DNA of 64,000 nucleotides from Paragordius varius. Taxonomy: Eukaryota; Nematomorpha. The stretch covers positions 6,448,001 to 6,512,000 of the forward strand of contig OZ176055.1 of the NCBI GenBank assembly GCA_964247055.1, in the 5' to 3' direction. Positions 34,938 through 47,807 of this stretch are shown in pieces (the stretch's first letter is position 1; each line of letters opens with the position of its first letter). A program made the translations under genes and the position numbers. The notes beneath the pieces were generated by a model. That model had not been told where the DNA came from. It saw only the letters and a list, made by a program, of their open reading frames with translations, and did no database searches.

Positions 34938-35242
34938 TATAAAATAATTTTTTTAAATAAGTCTATCTAACTGGCAAGAATCAGAAAAAAATGTTATATT
35001 GTGTTTGCATTTTAGAGTTTTATGTTTAAAAACTAATAAATTATTTGTGAATGCCTGCATAGATAAATATATATATAGACACAAATATTTTATTAGAATT
35101 TAAACATAAGATTGTAAAATCTACTATTTATTTTAACTACCTTTTGCTACTTCATTACCGGAAATAGGTTAGATTTTAGAATAAATTTTAATTGGATTTC
35201 GTAAAATTTTGAATTTAAAATTCCTCGCCGGCATTTATTATA
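34871..35242. repeat. Junction between the duplication copies, with MITE fragment
   Basis: Neither copy's homology extends across this stretch. It contains ATGTTCACAAAATCTTAG, AAAAAATGTTATATTGTGTTTG and CTAATAAATTATTTGTGAATGCC, which match the interior of the MITE at 7500-7670, but no terminal repeats. A transposon fragment therefore sits at the duplication breakpoint. Confidence 0.65.
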
Positions 35243-35253
35243 TATGAATGTAG

Positions 35254-35867
35254 ATAGCACATGCTGAACTAGAGAGCTACTTACTTGCGTGATATTTTGG
35301 ACGTTGATGTGATAGGGGACCTGATGATAAGGTTGGAGAATTGAATACCGCTTTTATACTTTCCAAACCTTCAATAACAGCTAAACACATAAATGATATG
35401 ATGGCAGCAAAAGTAAACCGATTTACCAAAGCCATATTTTAGTTTAAAATAATTTTGAGTATTTCTTGATTATCTCATAAATTGCAAACGATACATCGAA
35501 TCGGGATGTCAATTTTTCTATTTAATCGTATATTAAACATAATCATTTATTTTTACTTTTTATGAAACTACGATTAAGAAATATAATCGAATTTACCATT
35601 TTAAATGTATATATTCATTAATTTGCAATCCATTCTCTTCATAAAAATCATTCGTTTTTTAATTTTTATATATTATATTCATAATTTAATTTTCATTGAA
35701 ATATGTGTTTCAATGTTAGTTTAGTAACCATGAATGGCTACGAGGTGGGATACATTTTGTCGATAATATTCTACGGTCTGCAGCAGGCAAAATACTCGGG
35801 AATGATCTTAAACGAATTGCTTCAGATACATCTTTGCACACAAAATATTTTAGATATAATGAGAATG
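35254..35867 (+). pseudogene. Remnant of acyl-CoA synthetase exons 12 and 13
   Basis: 35254-35412 matches exon 12 ([20 protein letters not shown]) and 35720-35867 matches exon 13 ([30 protein letters not shown]). Relative to the intact exons, exon 12 lost 5 nt and 1 nt, which puts a stop after ESYLLA, and the stop at the end of exon 13 is altered. No exons 1-11 precede it. It is the cut-off end of the gene carried along by the tandem duplication. Confidence 0.9.
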
Positions 35868-36806
35868 CTAATTCAATTATGATATATGTTTGATATATTT
35901 TTCAAAGACGCATAGTATTATATATTTACATGAAATCAAAGCGTAATGTACAATGCACCATTTAATAACTTATCAAAATTATATAAAAAATTATAAAAGT
36001 TAATTTAAAATATCTATAAGGTTTTCATTAGTATTTATTATGCGTGGTAGTCAAATTCCAATATATCATTTTTTAAATATAATAATCTATATACTATGTT
36101 ATATTGTGAAATTGATCCGAAATATATGCAATTATAGGCCATGTCACGCATCGCTGTGACTTAGCCAATGATTTTTTTAGGTTTTCAAAATAGTGACCCT
36201 AAGATTATAGAAAATTTAAAACAGACCTATTTGTTTCAATTGTTTATGTCACTATTACGGTAGCCAAATTCACGAATTTTTAATGAAGAAGCGTGTTTGT
36301 AGAATGAGGCTCGGACTAAGAGCCATTTTAAAAAAGGACTTGACTATAAACTGCGTCTTTGGGGGATCTAGGATGATTATTAAAGTCATATCGCCTCTCA
36401 TAATTTTTCCGAAATGCCTCGAAAAATTTGTGGCACCTGTGTTTTTCCGCAATAACGCTTATTATACAGGAGGTTATTCTGAACACATGGGCTCCAACAT
36501 AATATGTGATAATAATCTTAAATAAAAATAAATCTAACGATTTTGAAAACTTGCATTAAACACACTGGGCCCTCGAATTTATTGACAACTTCTCCTATTT
36601 GTACACTATGTAGGTTAAACACAGGGGGAATGGTTTTCGACTATGATCGGCGTTATGAATGAATCGATATTTACTTTAAAGTTGTAACTTAAAATTTTTC
36701 CAATTTCTTTTAAATATATTTATTTATGAAAGTTTTCCATTTTCCATTATTAGGTTTTAATTTCAGTCAATTTATTATAATTTAGATATAAATATTAATA
36801 GTAGGG
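35868..36806. other. Convergent intergenic region, copy B
   Basis: Counterpart of 21563-22506. It has a family R-like fragment (GCCATGTCACGC..GCTGTGAC, about 36138-36165). An 80-codon open frame at 36283-36525 has no recognisable similarity and is not matched by the frame in copy A. No gene is supported. Confidence 0.5.
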
Positions 36807-37369
36807 TTAAGCCATATTCATATTGTAACGGATCCAGAAAAAGTAGTTGCTCACATTTATAAAATAGTGTGGCATATTCTTTAAACACGGGTTTGACTTG
36901 ATTAAGAGTCCAAGGAGGTAAATTTGCCCTTTAAACAACGTACAAAATATTATACATAATTGCATTACTAAAACGGTAAATATTCCATTTTTGCTTGCAC
37001 GCATAAATTAAACCATTTAATATTTACCATTAACTTGACCCATCAAAAGACTCCCAGGTGTGTAATGGCAACTGTAGTCATAAATAATTCACATAATCCA
37101 AAACCTTCCGATTGATAATTTAAACGGGGACACAGTGTTTGGTTGTTTTCGTAATTATCAAACAACGAAACACTGATAGGTGCATACTTTTCTAAAGATA
37201 TACATTAAAAATCGAACTTATACAAACAACATTAAACATAAAGACAGTTATATTTCAAAAGACCGCTATAATTTTTTGACTTTTAGTGCAAATTAAATAG
37301 TGCCCACAAAGAAATAACCTGAATATACATATTCTGATAGGAAATGTATCAGGATTATCATAGTGGCTA

Positions 37370-38400
37370 GAGTTTAGGCTCTTACGGGTGATTTAAGAAA
37401 GTTATTTACCTTTTGTGGTAAATGCTCCATATTAAAAATTGAAATTTCCGCACATTTTTTAAATAATATTTTTTTGGTGAAAGCTAGAGGCTTCATTCTA
37501 AAAAATATTGTTAAATACATCATAAAGTACATATACAAAGCAAAACAATATTAGCAGATAATTTTTAGAAGTATGCTTCAAAAATCCCAAATTTTTTCCC
37601 TCTTCTAAAATGGGCTAGTCCTCTATAACAAACGCAATGCCGGCCGCGATAAAAATTTAAAATATATGATAGATTTTGATATCAACTAAAAATATTTTTA
37701 AAAAAATGCATACTTTATTCTTCAGCAAAATTTTGTTGTAGCGTACTTCGAACTATTTTGAGTCATGATGGAAACGGTTTAAAAAGGCTTTGAGATATAA
37801 TAAAAACACTTTTTCCATATAATTTAATGATAAACATTTCTATCACCTCAGAATTTTGATCAAATATATTCGTTTGACAAAAAAATGTATAATTATATAT
37901 TGTGTTTTTTTGCAAAAATTCACCAAAATTTTAAATCAAACAAACATTTAAATTAAAACTCTAAAGCGATAGAAATGTTCAGCATCATCGAATTATTGTT
38001 TTCAATCCGTTTCCATCATTACTCAAAATAAAGGTACGCTGCAATAAAATTTTGCTAAAAATTAATTTTTTTGAAAAGATATGCATTTTTTCAAAAAATA
38101 TTATTAGATGAATCTAAATTTACTATTTAAAATTTTTATAGCGGAATCCCAGCATTTTTGCGGTTTTCCAAAAAAACTAGCCCGTTTTGAAGAGCAAAAA
38201 AATTTGGAACTTTCAAAGCCCACATAAAATTAAATTATATATGTGGTATGATATAGTGATATTTTTTGGAATGAAGCCTCTAGCTTTCACCAAAATTTTA
38301 TTTAAAAAAATGTGCACAAATTTTACCATTTTCTGATATGGAGCACTTACCCCAAAAATATAAGTAATTTTCGCTAATCACGTACGGGCCAAAAGCCAAA
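37370..38400. mobile_element. Fold-back element, copy B intron
   Basis: Two arms of about 500 bp meet near 37885. The left arm has GGTGAAAGCTAGAGGCTTCA and AAATGCTCCATAT; the right arm has TGAAGCCTCTAGCTTTCACC and ATATGGAGCACTTAC. The outer ends are GGCTCTTACGGGTGATT and AATCACGTACGGGCC. A second member is at 61670-63515. No coding capacity. Copy A lacks it. Confidence 0.8.
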
Positions 38401-39439
38401 TCAACCATGATAATTCTAATACATTTTCCTTCAGAATATATACTTCATTCGGTTATCTGTTTACCACTGATTTTGGACGCAGTGTTATTGTTATAAATTG
38501 CAAAGTGTGAAGAGATATTGGCAACCACAAATTATATATTTTACAATTACTGTTAAATAATTTATATTGAAAAAATCAAGGTTGAAGAAGTATGGGTGTA
38601 TTTTGAAAAAAAAACTAAATGTTTTAACGTTTCGTCCGTATATTTTCAATTTTTACTGTATTAAAGTTTTAGATTAACTTAAAAGTAAACGCTAAATAAC
38701 ACTACCTGTGTAACTTAATCCGGCTACCATTAAATGTGATAATAATCTTTGACTACTATGTGGTAAGCAAATTGGTAATATACTAGAATCTAAAATTATT
38801 CTGTCTGTTGGAACTAATGGGACATTTACTTTGAGTGGAATGTCCAGACGTCTTTTTATTTTAATCATAACCAACCTTTCTATCTCCTCGATATCAGGCG
38901 CAATACCTTTTGTTTGAATCCAATATAATACATATATCAAATTTACAATGAAAACAGAAACCTATTTTCGGAATTTGGCAGCGTTTGTTTGCATTTAAAC
39001 ATATAATATAAACCCAATTTATTGTTTTGGAAAAGAAGTAAATATAAGTTAAAATTTCGGGTTAAAAAATAATTGAGTCCCCATAAAAATTTTCTTCTTT
39101 TTTCAGTTGCATAAATCTTAAAAAAACTCAATTTATATAATAAATCAATATTTAAATTATAATATAAATAAACCCTGATAAGCAACAATATGGTCTATAG
39201 AATAATGTCGTTCACTCACATCCCAATGATTAGCTGAATAATCACCAATTATTATACGGCTCTGAAGATATACTTGGTTTTTTCCAATGCACTTTTGAAC
39301 GGTTAGTACCCATTTGTGATTGAGCAAAGCCCCTGAACACGTTTTATTATGGGGTGTTTCGATTCGGACCAACCTGTTTCGAGAAATAATAATGAGCACA
39401 ATTAATTAACACAAATATGTCATTTTATGTTATAGTAGC

Positions 39440-40670
39440 TGGCCCTATCACGCTTTGTTGTGACGTAGTCACCGATAATTATTCCTAATAATTTGCAATA
39501 ACTAGAGGCAACGAAGATATAAATAATAAAAAATATATTTAATAAAAAGAATGCCTTTAATTATATTTTTACGGGATTTTGTATAGGCTATCGTTAACTA
39601 ATTGACCATATTTAAACTGTCCCTTATTAAACTTAATTCAAGCATTGGGTTTATTTTAAGATTTTTACGAAATCATGGTTGAAAGTTATATTTCGAAATT
39701 GTGTTCCACAGATGGGATCAAGGGATATAAAAAGTAAGTCATTTGTGGTCCCTTTTTAAAGGAAAGAATGATATACGATTCCCCAAAAATGTGTTTAACT
39801 AAACTCGTATGGCTTCTTAAGTTTTTTGAAAATTGGCTCCAAAACCACGCCATTTTTGTATGGCATCTCAGAACCGGTAGACTCCTACCCATACAAGCTC
39901 TGAGTTAAATTCTTTGTCTTTATAGAGTTATTTGGAAGTTGCGTTGTTTTGGAGCTAATCAGAAAATTTATGAAGCCATATGAGCTCATTAAAAGAAGCT
40001 TGAAAGATTACTCGTAACTAGCTAAAAATTAAGGTCAGGCGTTTTTTTACTAGCCGTTAATTTGGTTCCCTAAAAATACACTATCATATAATAATTATTT
40101 GGTGTTGAAATATTTTTTCCATAACCCATGAGACGATGGTATCAAAGATAGCGCAGTTTATGGCGGGTAGCTCCTTACCCAGCAGCCAATATAAAAAAGC
40201 AGACTAAAATTTCTGACTTTTAACAGGAACCTGGAATCCTCATTGAATTTTTACGGTCTCATACCTTCAAAAAATAGATTCAAAAAAATATTTTTGTGGA
40301 CTTGGTTTTTTGAAAAAAATGGCATTTTACGGGGGGAGCGGGTAAAATGAGGGCTTAAATTAAAAAGCGAGCCTATGTTTGGCACAATCGAAAATAAGTA
40401 AAATAAATCACATTCGAAATCGAACGGTCCAGCACGTTTTCCGGAAAATTGTCTCAAAGACACGATTTTTGTGGACTTTTGTTTTCAAAAAAACCCGTTT
40501 TTTATGCGGGGTGGGCCCGAACTAGTGGCCTAATTTAAAAAAAGAAATTGTCGGGGCATACATTATGATTATATTTTTTTCGACATTTGGATTTAAATGG
40601 GTCTACCGATTTTCCGGAAACAGATTACAAAGCCAGCATTTTCCATTTTTATAAATATATAGATTAATTT
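39440..40670. repeat. Family R dispersed repeat, 1.2 kb
   Basis: Starts around GGCCCTATCACGC..GTTGTGACGTAGTCACC. It contains modules with CCACGCCATTTTTGTATGG and CTACCCATACAAGCTCTGAG, then the 40150-40660 unit that matches the dimer at 23474-24425, ending ATTTTTATAAATATATAGATTA. An inverted relative lies inside the hAT element at 45466-46790. No coding capacity and no terminal inverted repeats seen. Confidence 0.7.
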
Positions 40671-42115
40671 TGTTAAAACTTCCCTCACTAACATAAATAT
40701 TTAAGGAATTCATCCAATTTTAAGATGTGCCTGTAATAGATCTATAGTGGCAGAAGTTAGTTTTTTTCGGTGAAGGATTGACAATAACTTAGGTGAATGG
40801 CGCCAACAGCATGTCTTTTGACTCTGGTAAGCTACCATTTTTATGTGGCTTATTTCTATTAATTAGAACTTATAACTAGAAAACTAGGAGGAAATGTAGT
40901 TGTATAAAATGTATATTTTGATGGCTTATTTATCTTAAACAAATTTGAGTCTGCTCGACGTCTCATTCACATGATCTTTAAAATTTGTTATAACAAATTC
41001 CCCAATTTTTAAACTGTTTCATCAAGATTAAATTATTGCATAGAGATTTTATGTATTTTAAAATATAAATATACCAAGGTACAGGGAAATGCGGAGTTTT
41101 TTCAGTCCTTATTTGTTCCCAAGCTGGTGATCCGATTTTACTATATAAATCTTGCTTGTGAATTACTCCACAAAATTTTTCTATCATGTATAAAATATGG
41201 ATATAATTTATTTTTCCAAACGAGTCAATAAGAAAATTTTCAGTTTTAAAAACTCGTAAATTGTATTGTTAGGGTTGATATTCGGTTAAAATTCGGAATC
41301 AGTTTATTAATCATTACAAATTTAAACCGAAGCTCCGTTTTTTATTTATTCTCCAACTTACCAATTTCATTTAAAATACCAGTTTCTATTACTAGTCACG
41401 GTTTCTTAAACAATAACCAATAACACCATTTAGTTTTGGTTGCGAATCTGTGATATAATCACTATATTCCCTAATCTCATAGTTCCGCCTTAATCTCTAT
41501 AAAATAGACCGTAATGGGTAATAAAATCAATTTCACATTGCTAGGTACTGTTAAAACTCTATTGAATATATTAGTTTTTTATTTCATAAGTACATTTAAA
41601 CTCTATAGGAAAATAATATTTTTTTCCAAATGAAATGATGTTTAACACAAATTTCGATTAAATCTTAATAAATTAGCTCCTTAAATGTGATCTTAGCAAT
41701 AAATTAAACAATATTGGTAAATAAAAGAACAAAATATTATATTGCCATTTTAGTTTTAAATTATAAAAACTTGAATTGCATTCCGATCCAAAGCGACTTA
41801 TACAATGGCAATAATTAAATGAGTCACATGATCCATACGAAGAATCGGTGCAATTGCACTCTAGAAAAAAATGCATAATAAAAGAAGTTCCTCAAAAAAT
41901 TTAGCGCAAATATGTAAAACACAAACTTTGAAACTGCATCTTAATTAATTTTATTAAAAAACATACCTTTATCACATGTTTTCCCGGTAAATCCTGGCTT
42001 GCAATTACAATAACCAAGGAAGTCACAAACGTTATCAAAAGAATTATTGCTACATTTGCATTCTATGATTTAATCAATTTACAATATTATTCAGCTCTAC
42101 AAGGATTCTCTAAAC

Positions 42116-42382
42116 CAGGATGTGTCCAAATGGCTTCGCGGGCCGCATAACCCAGTGTGCCGCATAAAATTATTTGGGCAATAAATATTTTATTAGATTT
42201 CTTACATAAAACTGTGAAATGTAAACAAAATATTAATTTTTTCTGGTTCGTTGCAAATTTGATACTCAATCAGAAAATTTGTATGGTATTTAATTATAGT
42301 AACAGAATATTAACATATTTTTGAGAATTATGGATTTCGAAATTTTTAACGGGTCGCACAGACCGCCTATCGGACACCCCTG
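42116..42382. mobile_element. hAT-type MITE, copy B EGF intron
   Basis: Starts CAGGATGTGTCCAAATGGC, has TCGCGGGCCGCATAA inside, and ends ATCGGACACCCCTG. The matching intron in copy A (27818-28000) does not have it. Confidence 0.75.
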
Positions 42383-44410
42383 CTTAAACATTTTTTTATT
42401 TAAACATTGTTAAAATTAAGAACCATATACAGCTACCATACTCACAAAACTGTCCATAATAACCAGGACTACATTTGCAATATCCTCTAGCATCGCACCA
42501 ATTCGTATCTGAGTGTATGCAGTGGCAAGCTATAATTTTAGGAGGAAAAATATTAATTAATGCAGCCACATAATATACTAATATTTTAGTTTCGTTTTTT
42601 TCCATTGCAGTAGCTCACCGTAAATCTTTATAGACTTGCTTTAGATTTAGCAAAATTTAGTTTTGTTAAGTTGCAGAATGTAATATTTATACCTAGAGTA
42701 CATCTTAATCCACGGTATCCATCTCTACAATTACATTGGCCATCTAAATCGCGACAATCGGCCCCCAAACTTGTGCAATTATGGCACCTGCATTCTATAT
42801 TAAATCAATTTTTCAATAAATAAATGAAATTTATCATTATTCTTGGAAAATAACTTTTTTGATATATGTATTAATTCATAAGGAATTTATTAAATTTTTT
42901 AGTGTATCTGGAGCATTAACCAAACAGGTTTAATTAAAATTTAGCCATTTTTAATATATATTTTATTAATTTTCGCATTCGTTCTCGCATAAAAACAGTT
43001 TTTTTGCCGCAGGCCAATTAATGTGATATTTTTGAATTGAAATAATTATTTTGTGCAGTCTGTGTTTTTCACAAAAAGTGGTTTAACTTTATAATAATTG
43101 ATAAAGGTTTAAATCTAATTTATGTGAACCTAATTTACCTTGTTCACAAGTTGTCCCAAAATATTCAGGTCGACAAGAGCATTGACCATCAAAAGGACAT
43201 TCGGTGGTGATAGATCCGATTTGGTTGCAACGGCAATCTATTTACACGTTATTATTAAAATGTTTCAATTAACGGTGTATATTGGTTTTATGTGAATATA
43301 ATTTTAAATTTTTATATCGTCTCATGAATAGTGAACAAATCTCACCATTCGAACATTTTTAATATTCACTACTGACCTTTTTATATGCATGTTACAACTG
43401 GATAAAAATATATTTATTTTGTAGTTCGCTCTCTGATCAGATTCAATTTGAATTACACATAAAAATCATATTATTATCCCTGTCATAAGCGAACTTTTTA
43501 TACAGGAAAGATAATCATGCATCCTCAAATAAAAAATATAGTTGTTCTGCTAAAATATATAACACTTTCGAAAAAAATTATTTATATGTTCCAAACGTTT
43601 GTCGCATTTCCTTCCTGCATAACGAGTCTTACAACGACACAATCCATCCGAATCGCATTCACGGGATAATGCGTTTTCAGAACACTGGCAGTCTAAACAT
43701 TAAATATTGAATTAATAAATAAAATAAATCTTATAGTAATTATTTTTACACAAGGATCATAATACTGCAAGGAATTACCAGAATTATTCATTAATATTCG
43801 GACAGTAATCTTTTTTTAAAAAACTGCATTGGTTGTATCATTTATAACGTGTATTTCCAAGATGTCTCTGATTGGTACACCTCTATAATCAAACAAAGGG
43901 CATCTTGCAAATACATGTAATCCATGATACAAACAGGCCTCATAGTCTTACAAATAAAAATACCATCCGGATATAAACAGGTTTTCTAAGACATAGTTCC
44001 ATTACTGTAAATTTGTCTAGTCTATCAAATTACTTTCTGCAAAAATGTTTTCCAAACTATTCTTACAAAGGGGGAATACATATTGTAATAATTTTTGACA
44101 GTATCCATATCTATATGCCTTTAGCCATATTTAGAATTGGATCTCTGAACAGTCAAGTAGTAATTCCTACCTTAATTCCTTATAAATGAAGTCATTCACT
44201 GTCATAACCAGTTAAATACTATCACAATCGCTAACATATTTTGTAAACAAAATAACCAATCAAATTGGTGTTTATCAATGTTAACAGACAATTTGTTTTA
44301 AACCATTAAATATAAATTTCTGTCGTATTCTTTTATATATCAGGTGATAAACATTTGTTAAATTTTTTGAAATATTTAAAAGCGGTCATAGTCGTGGTTA
44401 TAACTTAATA

Positions 44411-44566
44411 TACCATTTGCACTTCAAAAGTGTCCTTGAACACTTCGAGTTGTCCTTGAACATTTAAAGTTGGTCCTTGAACACTTCAGGTTGGCCTTGA
44501 ACATTTCAAGTTGGTCTTTGAACACTTCAAGTTGGTCCTTGAACACTTCAAGTTGGTGCTTAAAAT
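44411..44566. repeat. Minisatellite, 21-22 bp unit, at a MITE-like end
   Basis: About seven units of GTTGGTCCTTGAACACTTCAA with small changes, directly after ATATACCATTTGCACTTC. The start resembles the ATACCATTTACAATTC end of the element at 47518. The matching intron of copy A lacks the array. Confidence 0.8.
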
Positions 44567-45465
44567 TTTTTATTGATTTAATTATAATTTTTGCATCTAT
44601 ATTATTTTATTATTTTTTAACCTAATTTTCTTTATTTAATATATATTTATTTATTTTAAGATTTATCTTCAAAAACCACTTTTTTTGTTCCAGAATATAA
44701 TTTTTCCACCTTAACAAAATTATTTAAATGTTATTAATTACTGTAATAATAACCCAGAAAACTTATATATTTTTTAATTACGTGTTAAAATCTTAAAAAT
44801 ATCCAAAATAATTTTAAGAATAAAGATATACGATTTAGCCAAAGTTGTCTTTATAGCTATATGTATTTGAAAATTACCCAATGAGCATGTTCTACCATAG
44901 TAACCTCTTTTACAATTACATTGGCCTTTTGTTATTATGTGACAGTCATTTATTGTGCTTTGATTGGAATGACAATTGCAAGCTTAAAAAAGAATATTAC
45001 AAAAAGGGTATAAAATAAATAAAATTAAATATAGTAAATAAAACTTTGAGGTTAGTTTTTATAAGTTTTGAAATATGTTTATAGATAGAGAAAGATTTTA
45101 ATAATCCAAGATTGGCAACACCATAGTAAAACAAAAGTTTAATAAGTCAAATATCTAAATGAATGTTTTGCTAGTATTTTGTAACATGAAGTGAAACATT
45201 CATTCAATAGTAACATGTTTATCCCATATTACAACCAAGTTTTAAATACTGGAAAGGTAAAGGCATTTTAGGAAGCTGACCATACTAAAACCTAAAAATT
45301 TATTATTAAAGGTAATTTCTACATTCAATAAAATATTAATTTTGTTGTAACATGGATCGATGTCGATATAATGCTTTTTTCGTAGGTGTATATTTGTTTT
45401 TTTGTTCGGGAAATCGAAAATTATAATGATAGAATGGTTTCTTTAGTCACGTTGTTGATCTAGAG

Positions 45466-46790
45466 CAGGGCCTCTTAAACTATGGGTCGCGACCCCATTT
45501 GGGGTCGCGAGTGATCAAAATCCAATTTAACAAAAAAATGTTTTTTAACTTGTATTATTGTTATAAAGAAAAATAACAATCATCGTAGATAAATATATCT
45601 TAAATCTTCTGGTTCGGAAAGACTGTTTATACGAGCATTTCTGTTATCATTATAATCTATATATTTATAAAATTGTAAAATGTTGGCTTTGTGATCAATT
45701 AAACCGGCAGACCCATTCAAATCCAAATGTCAAAAAATATAATCATAAATAAATGTCCCGATAGCTTCGCCCTTTTTTTGAATTAGGCTCCCAGTTCGGG
45801 GTCCGTGTAAGAAACGGTTTTTTTTGAAAACAGAAGTCCAGAAAAATCGTGTCTTTGAGACAATTTTACGGAAAACGGGTTGTACCATTTGATTTCAATT
45901 ATGATTAATTTTACTTTTTTTCGATTGCGCCGAACCTATTCGGCCTAATTTTTTTAATTTTTACTCGTTCCCCCAGTAAAATGCCATTATTTTCAAAAAA
46001 ACTAAATAATTTTTTGCCCAGGGTAGGAGACCGTTAAAAATCAATTCTCTGTTAAAAGGCACAAATTTTAGTATTGCCTTTTTTTATATTGGCTGATGGG
46101 TAAACAGATAGCCGCTAAAACTGCGCCACTATATAAAAATTGCGTTGTTTTAGAGTTAATTTTTAAAAAACTTAAGGAGCCATACAAGTTCAGTTAAATT
46201 TATTTCTGGGGAATTTGTATAATATCATTCTTTCCTTTAAAAAGGGACCACAAATGATTTATTTTTTATATCTCTTGATCCCAGTTGTATGAACACTATT
46301 TTAAAATACTTTTAACCTTGATTTTATAAAAAGCTTAAAAATCCAATGATAGTTAAATATTAACTTTAATAAAGGACAGATTATATATGGTCAATTTCGT
46401 GTAAACAATATTTCAGCCTATGCAAAAACCTGTAAAAGAATAATTAAAGACATTCTTTTTATTTAATATGTTTATTATTATTTTTTTATCTCCATTAACT
46501 CTATTTATTGTAAATTATTATGAATAATTATCGGTGAGACTACGCCACACCGAAGCTAGACGGCAGCCAGTATCTTGTAGAAATTTACTATGAATCAGAC
46601 AATGTTATAGAAATTGATAAAAATGTAAATTTATTTTTGGCAATCTCTCAAAACCGAAATAATCCTGATAAATATTATCAACAAAATTTCTAAATGTTAT
46701 TTCGAAGAAACTATTATTTTATATTTATTGGGGTCGTTAAGCACGCTATCATAAATGGGGTGGGGACCTACAAAAGTTTAAGAAGCCCTG
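45466..46790. mobile_element. hAT-like element with nested family R copy, copy B intron
   Basis: The left end CAGGGCCTCTTAAACTATGGG, with GTCGCGACCCC next to it, and the right end AAGTTTAAGAAGCCCTG are inverted. The interior from about 45700 to 46560 is a family R repeat in reverse orientation (CCGATAGCTTCGCCC and CCACAAATGATTTATTT compared with the plus-strand copy at 39440-40670). Copy A lacks the whole insertion. Confidence 0.7.
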
Positions 46791-47517
46791 CGTTTTACTG
46801 AATGCATTTTATGGAATCTCTTTTTGTGTTATCACTGGTACTCCAAGTTTTTTGCTCTGGTAGGGCCATTTACAAAGTCTAATTATAAACTTGTAGCAGG
46901 GCTATGTCAGGTTTGATTTTGTAAAGAATTTTGCTTTTGATTTTATTTTTTCAATTAATTTGCACATCTTTCTCCAACACCACATTAAATTTTTATTTTC
47001 CCTTTTTTGTTTGAGTCGCTACGGCTTAAAGCATAATTGGGAGATCAGAGATTTGATTAATATGGTTTTGACTTTAAGTTTGCTGTCATGTAATGACCAT
47101 AACCATAACTTGTTTTATTTTATCATAATCGCTTCGCCTATTTTCATTCTTCTCCTATAGATCTTTTTGATTACCAAGGTGTATGTAGTCTCGGACTAGA
47201 ACAATTTCATTTTTATGAATGTTTTGGTATTATTTGGTTTTGTATTATGGAAAAATTTGTGTGTTTCTGTTGTTGTAATTAGTGGTTTGCCGAATTTGAC
47301 ATTCGGTGGTAATTTGTATTAAAGTTTCTCGAGTTTGCCAAGTGACGATATTGAATCATCCGCTTAGTTTAGTGCCTATATAGTAATACCGGAGATTTTA
47401 TAGTATCCAATTGCTTGTGTAGTGTGGAGTTGATATGCATAATTTGTATATATCAATTTGAATATATGGAATTGATTAAGTATGTTTTTATATTTTTCAC
47501 AATACAAATAGTTTATC

Positions 47518-47807
47518 ATACCATTTACAATTCAAATTCACCCTTGAACAATTCAAATTATCCCGAACAATTCAAATTCACCCTAGAAATAAATTATGCG
47601 TTTTTGGAATAATTTAATTCATCATTAATATGAAATATATTTTTACGACATATTTTATTATTTTTTCAGAATTATATTAATTTTAACCGGAATTTTATAT
47701 TTTAAAAATGTTATAAAATAAAAGTAATTTTTAATCTTAAAAAACAAAAAATTTATTTTAGGGTGAATTTGAATTGTTCGAGGGTGAATTTGAATTGTAA
47801 ATGGTAT
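47518..47807. mobile_element. MITE with subterminal repeats, copy B intron
   Basis: The left end ATACCATTTACAATTCAAAT and the right end ATTTGAATTGTAAATGGTAT are exact inverted copies. Inside each end, a TTCACCCTTGAACAATTCAAA-type unit is repeated two or three times. A relative is at 51489-51767. About 290 bp, no coding capacity. Confidence 0.8.

Noticed and set aside
44411-44566. CRISPR-like array
   Set aside because: Units abut without unique spacers, and the DNA is an animal intron; it is a minisatellite.
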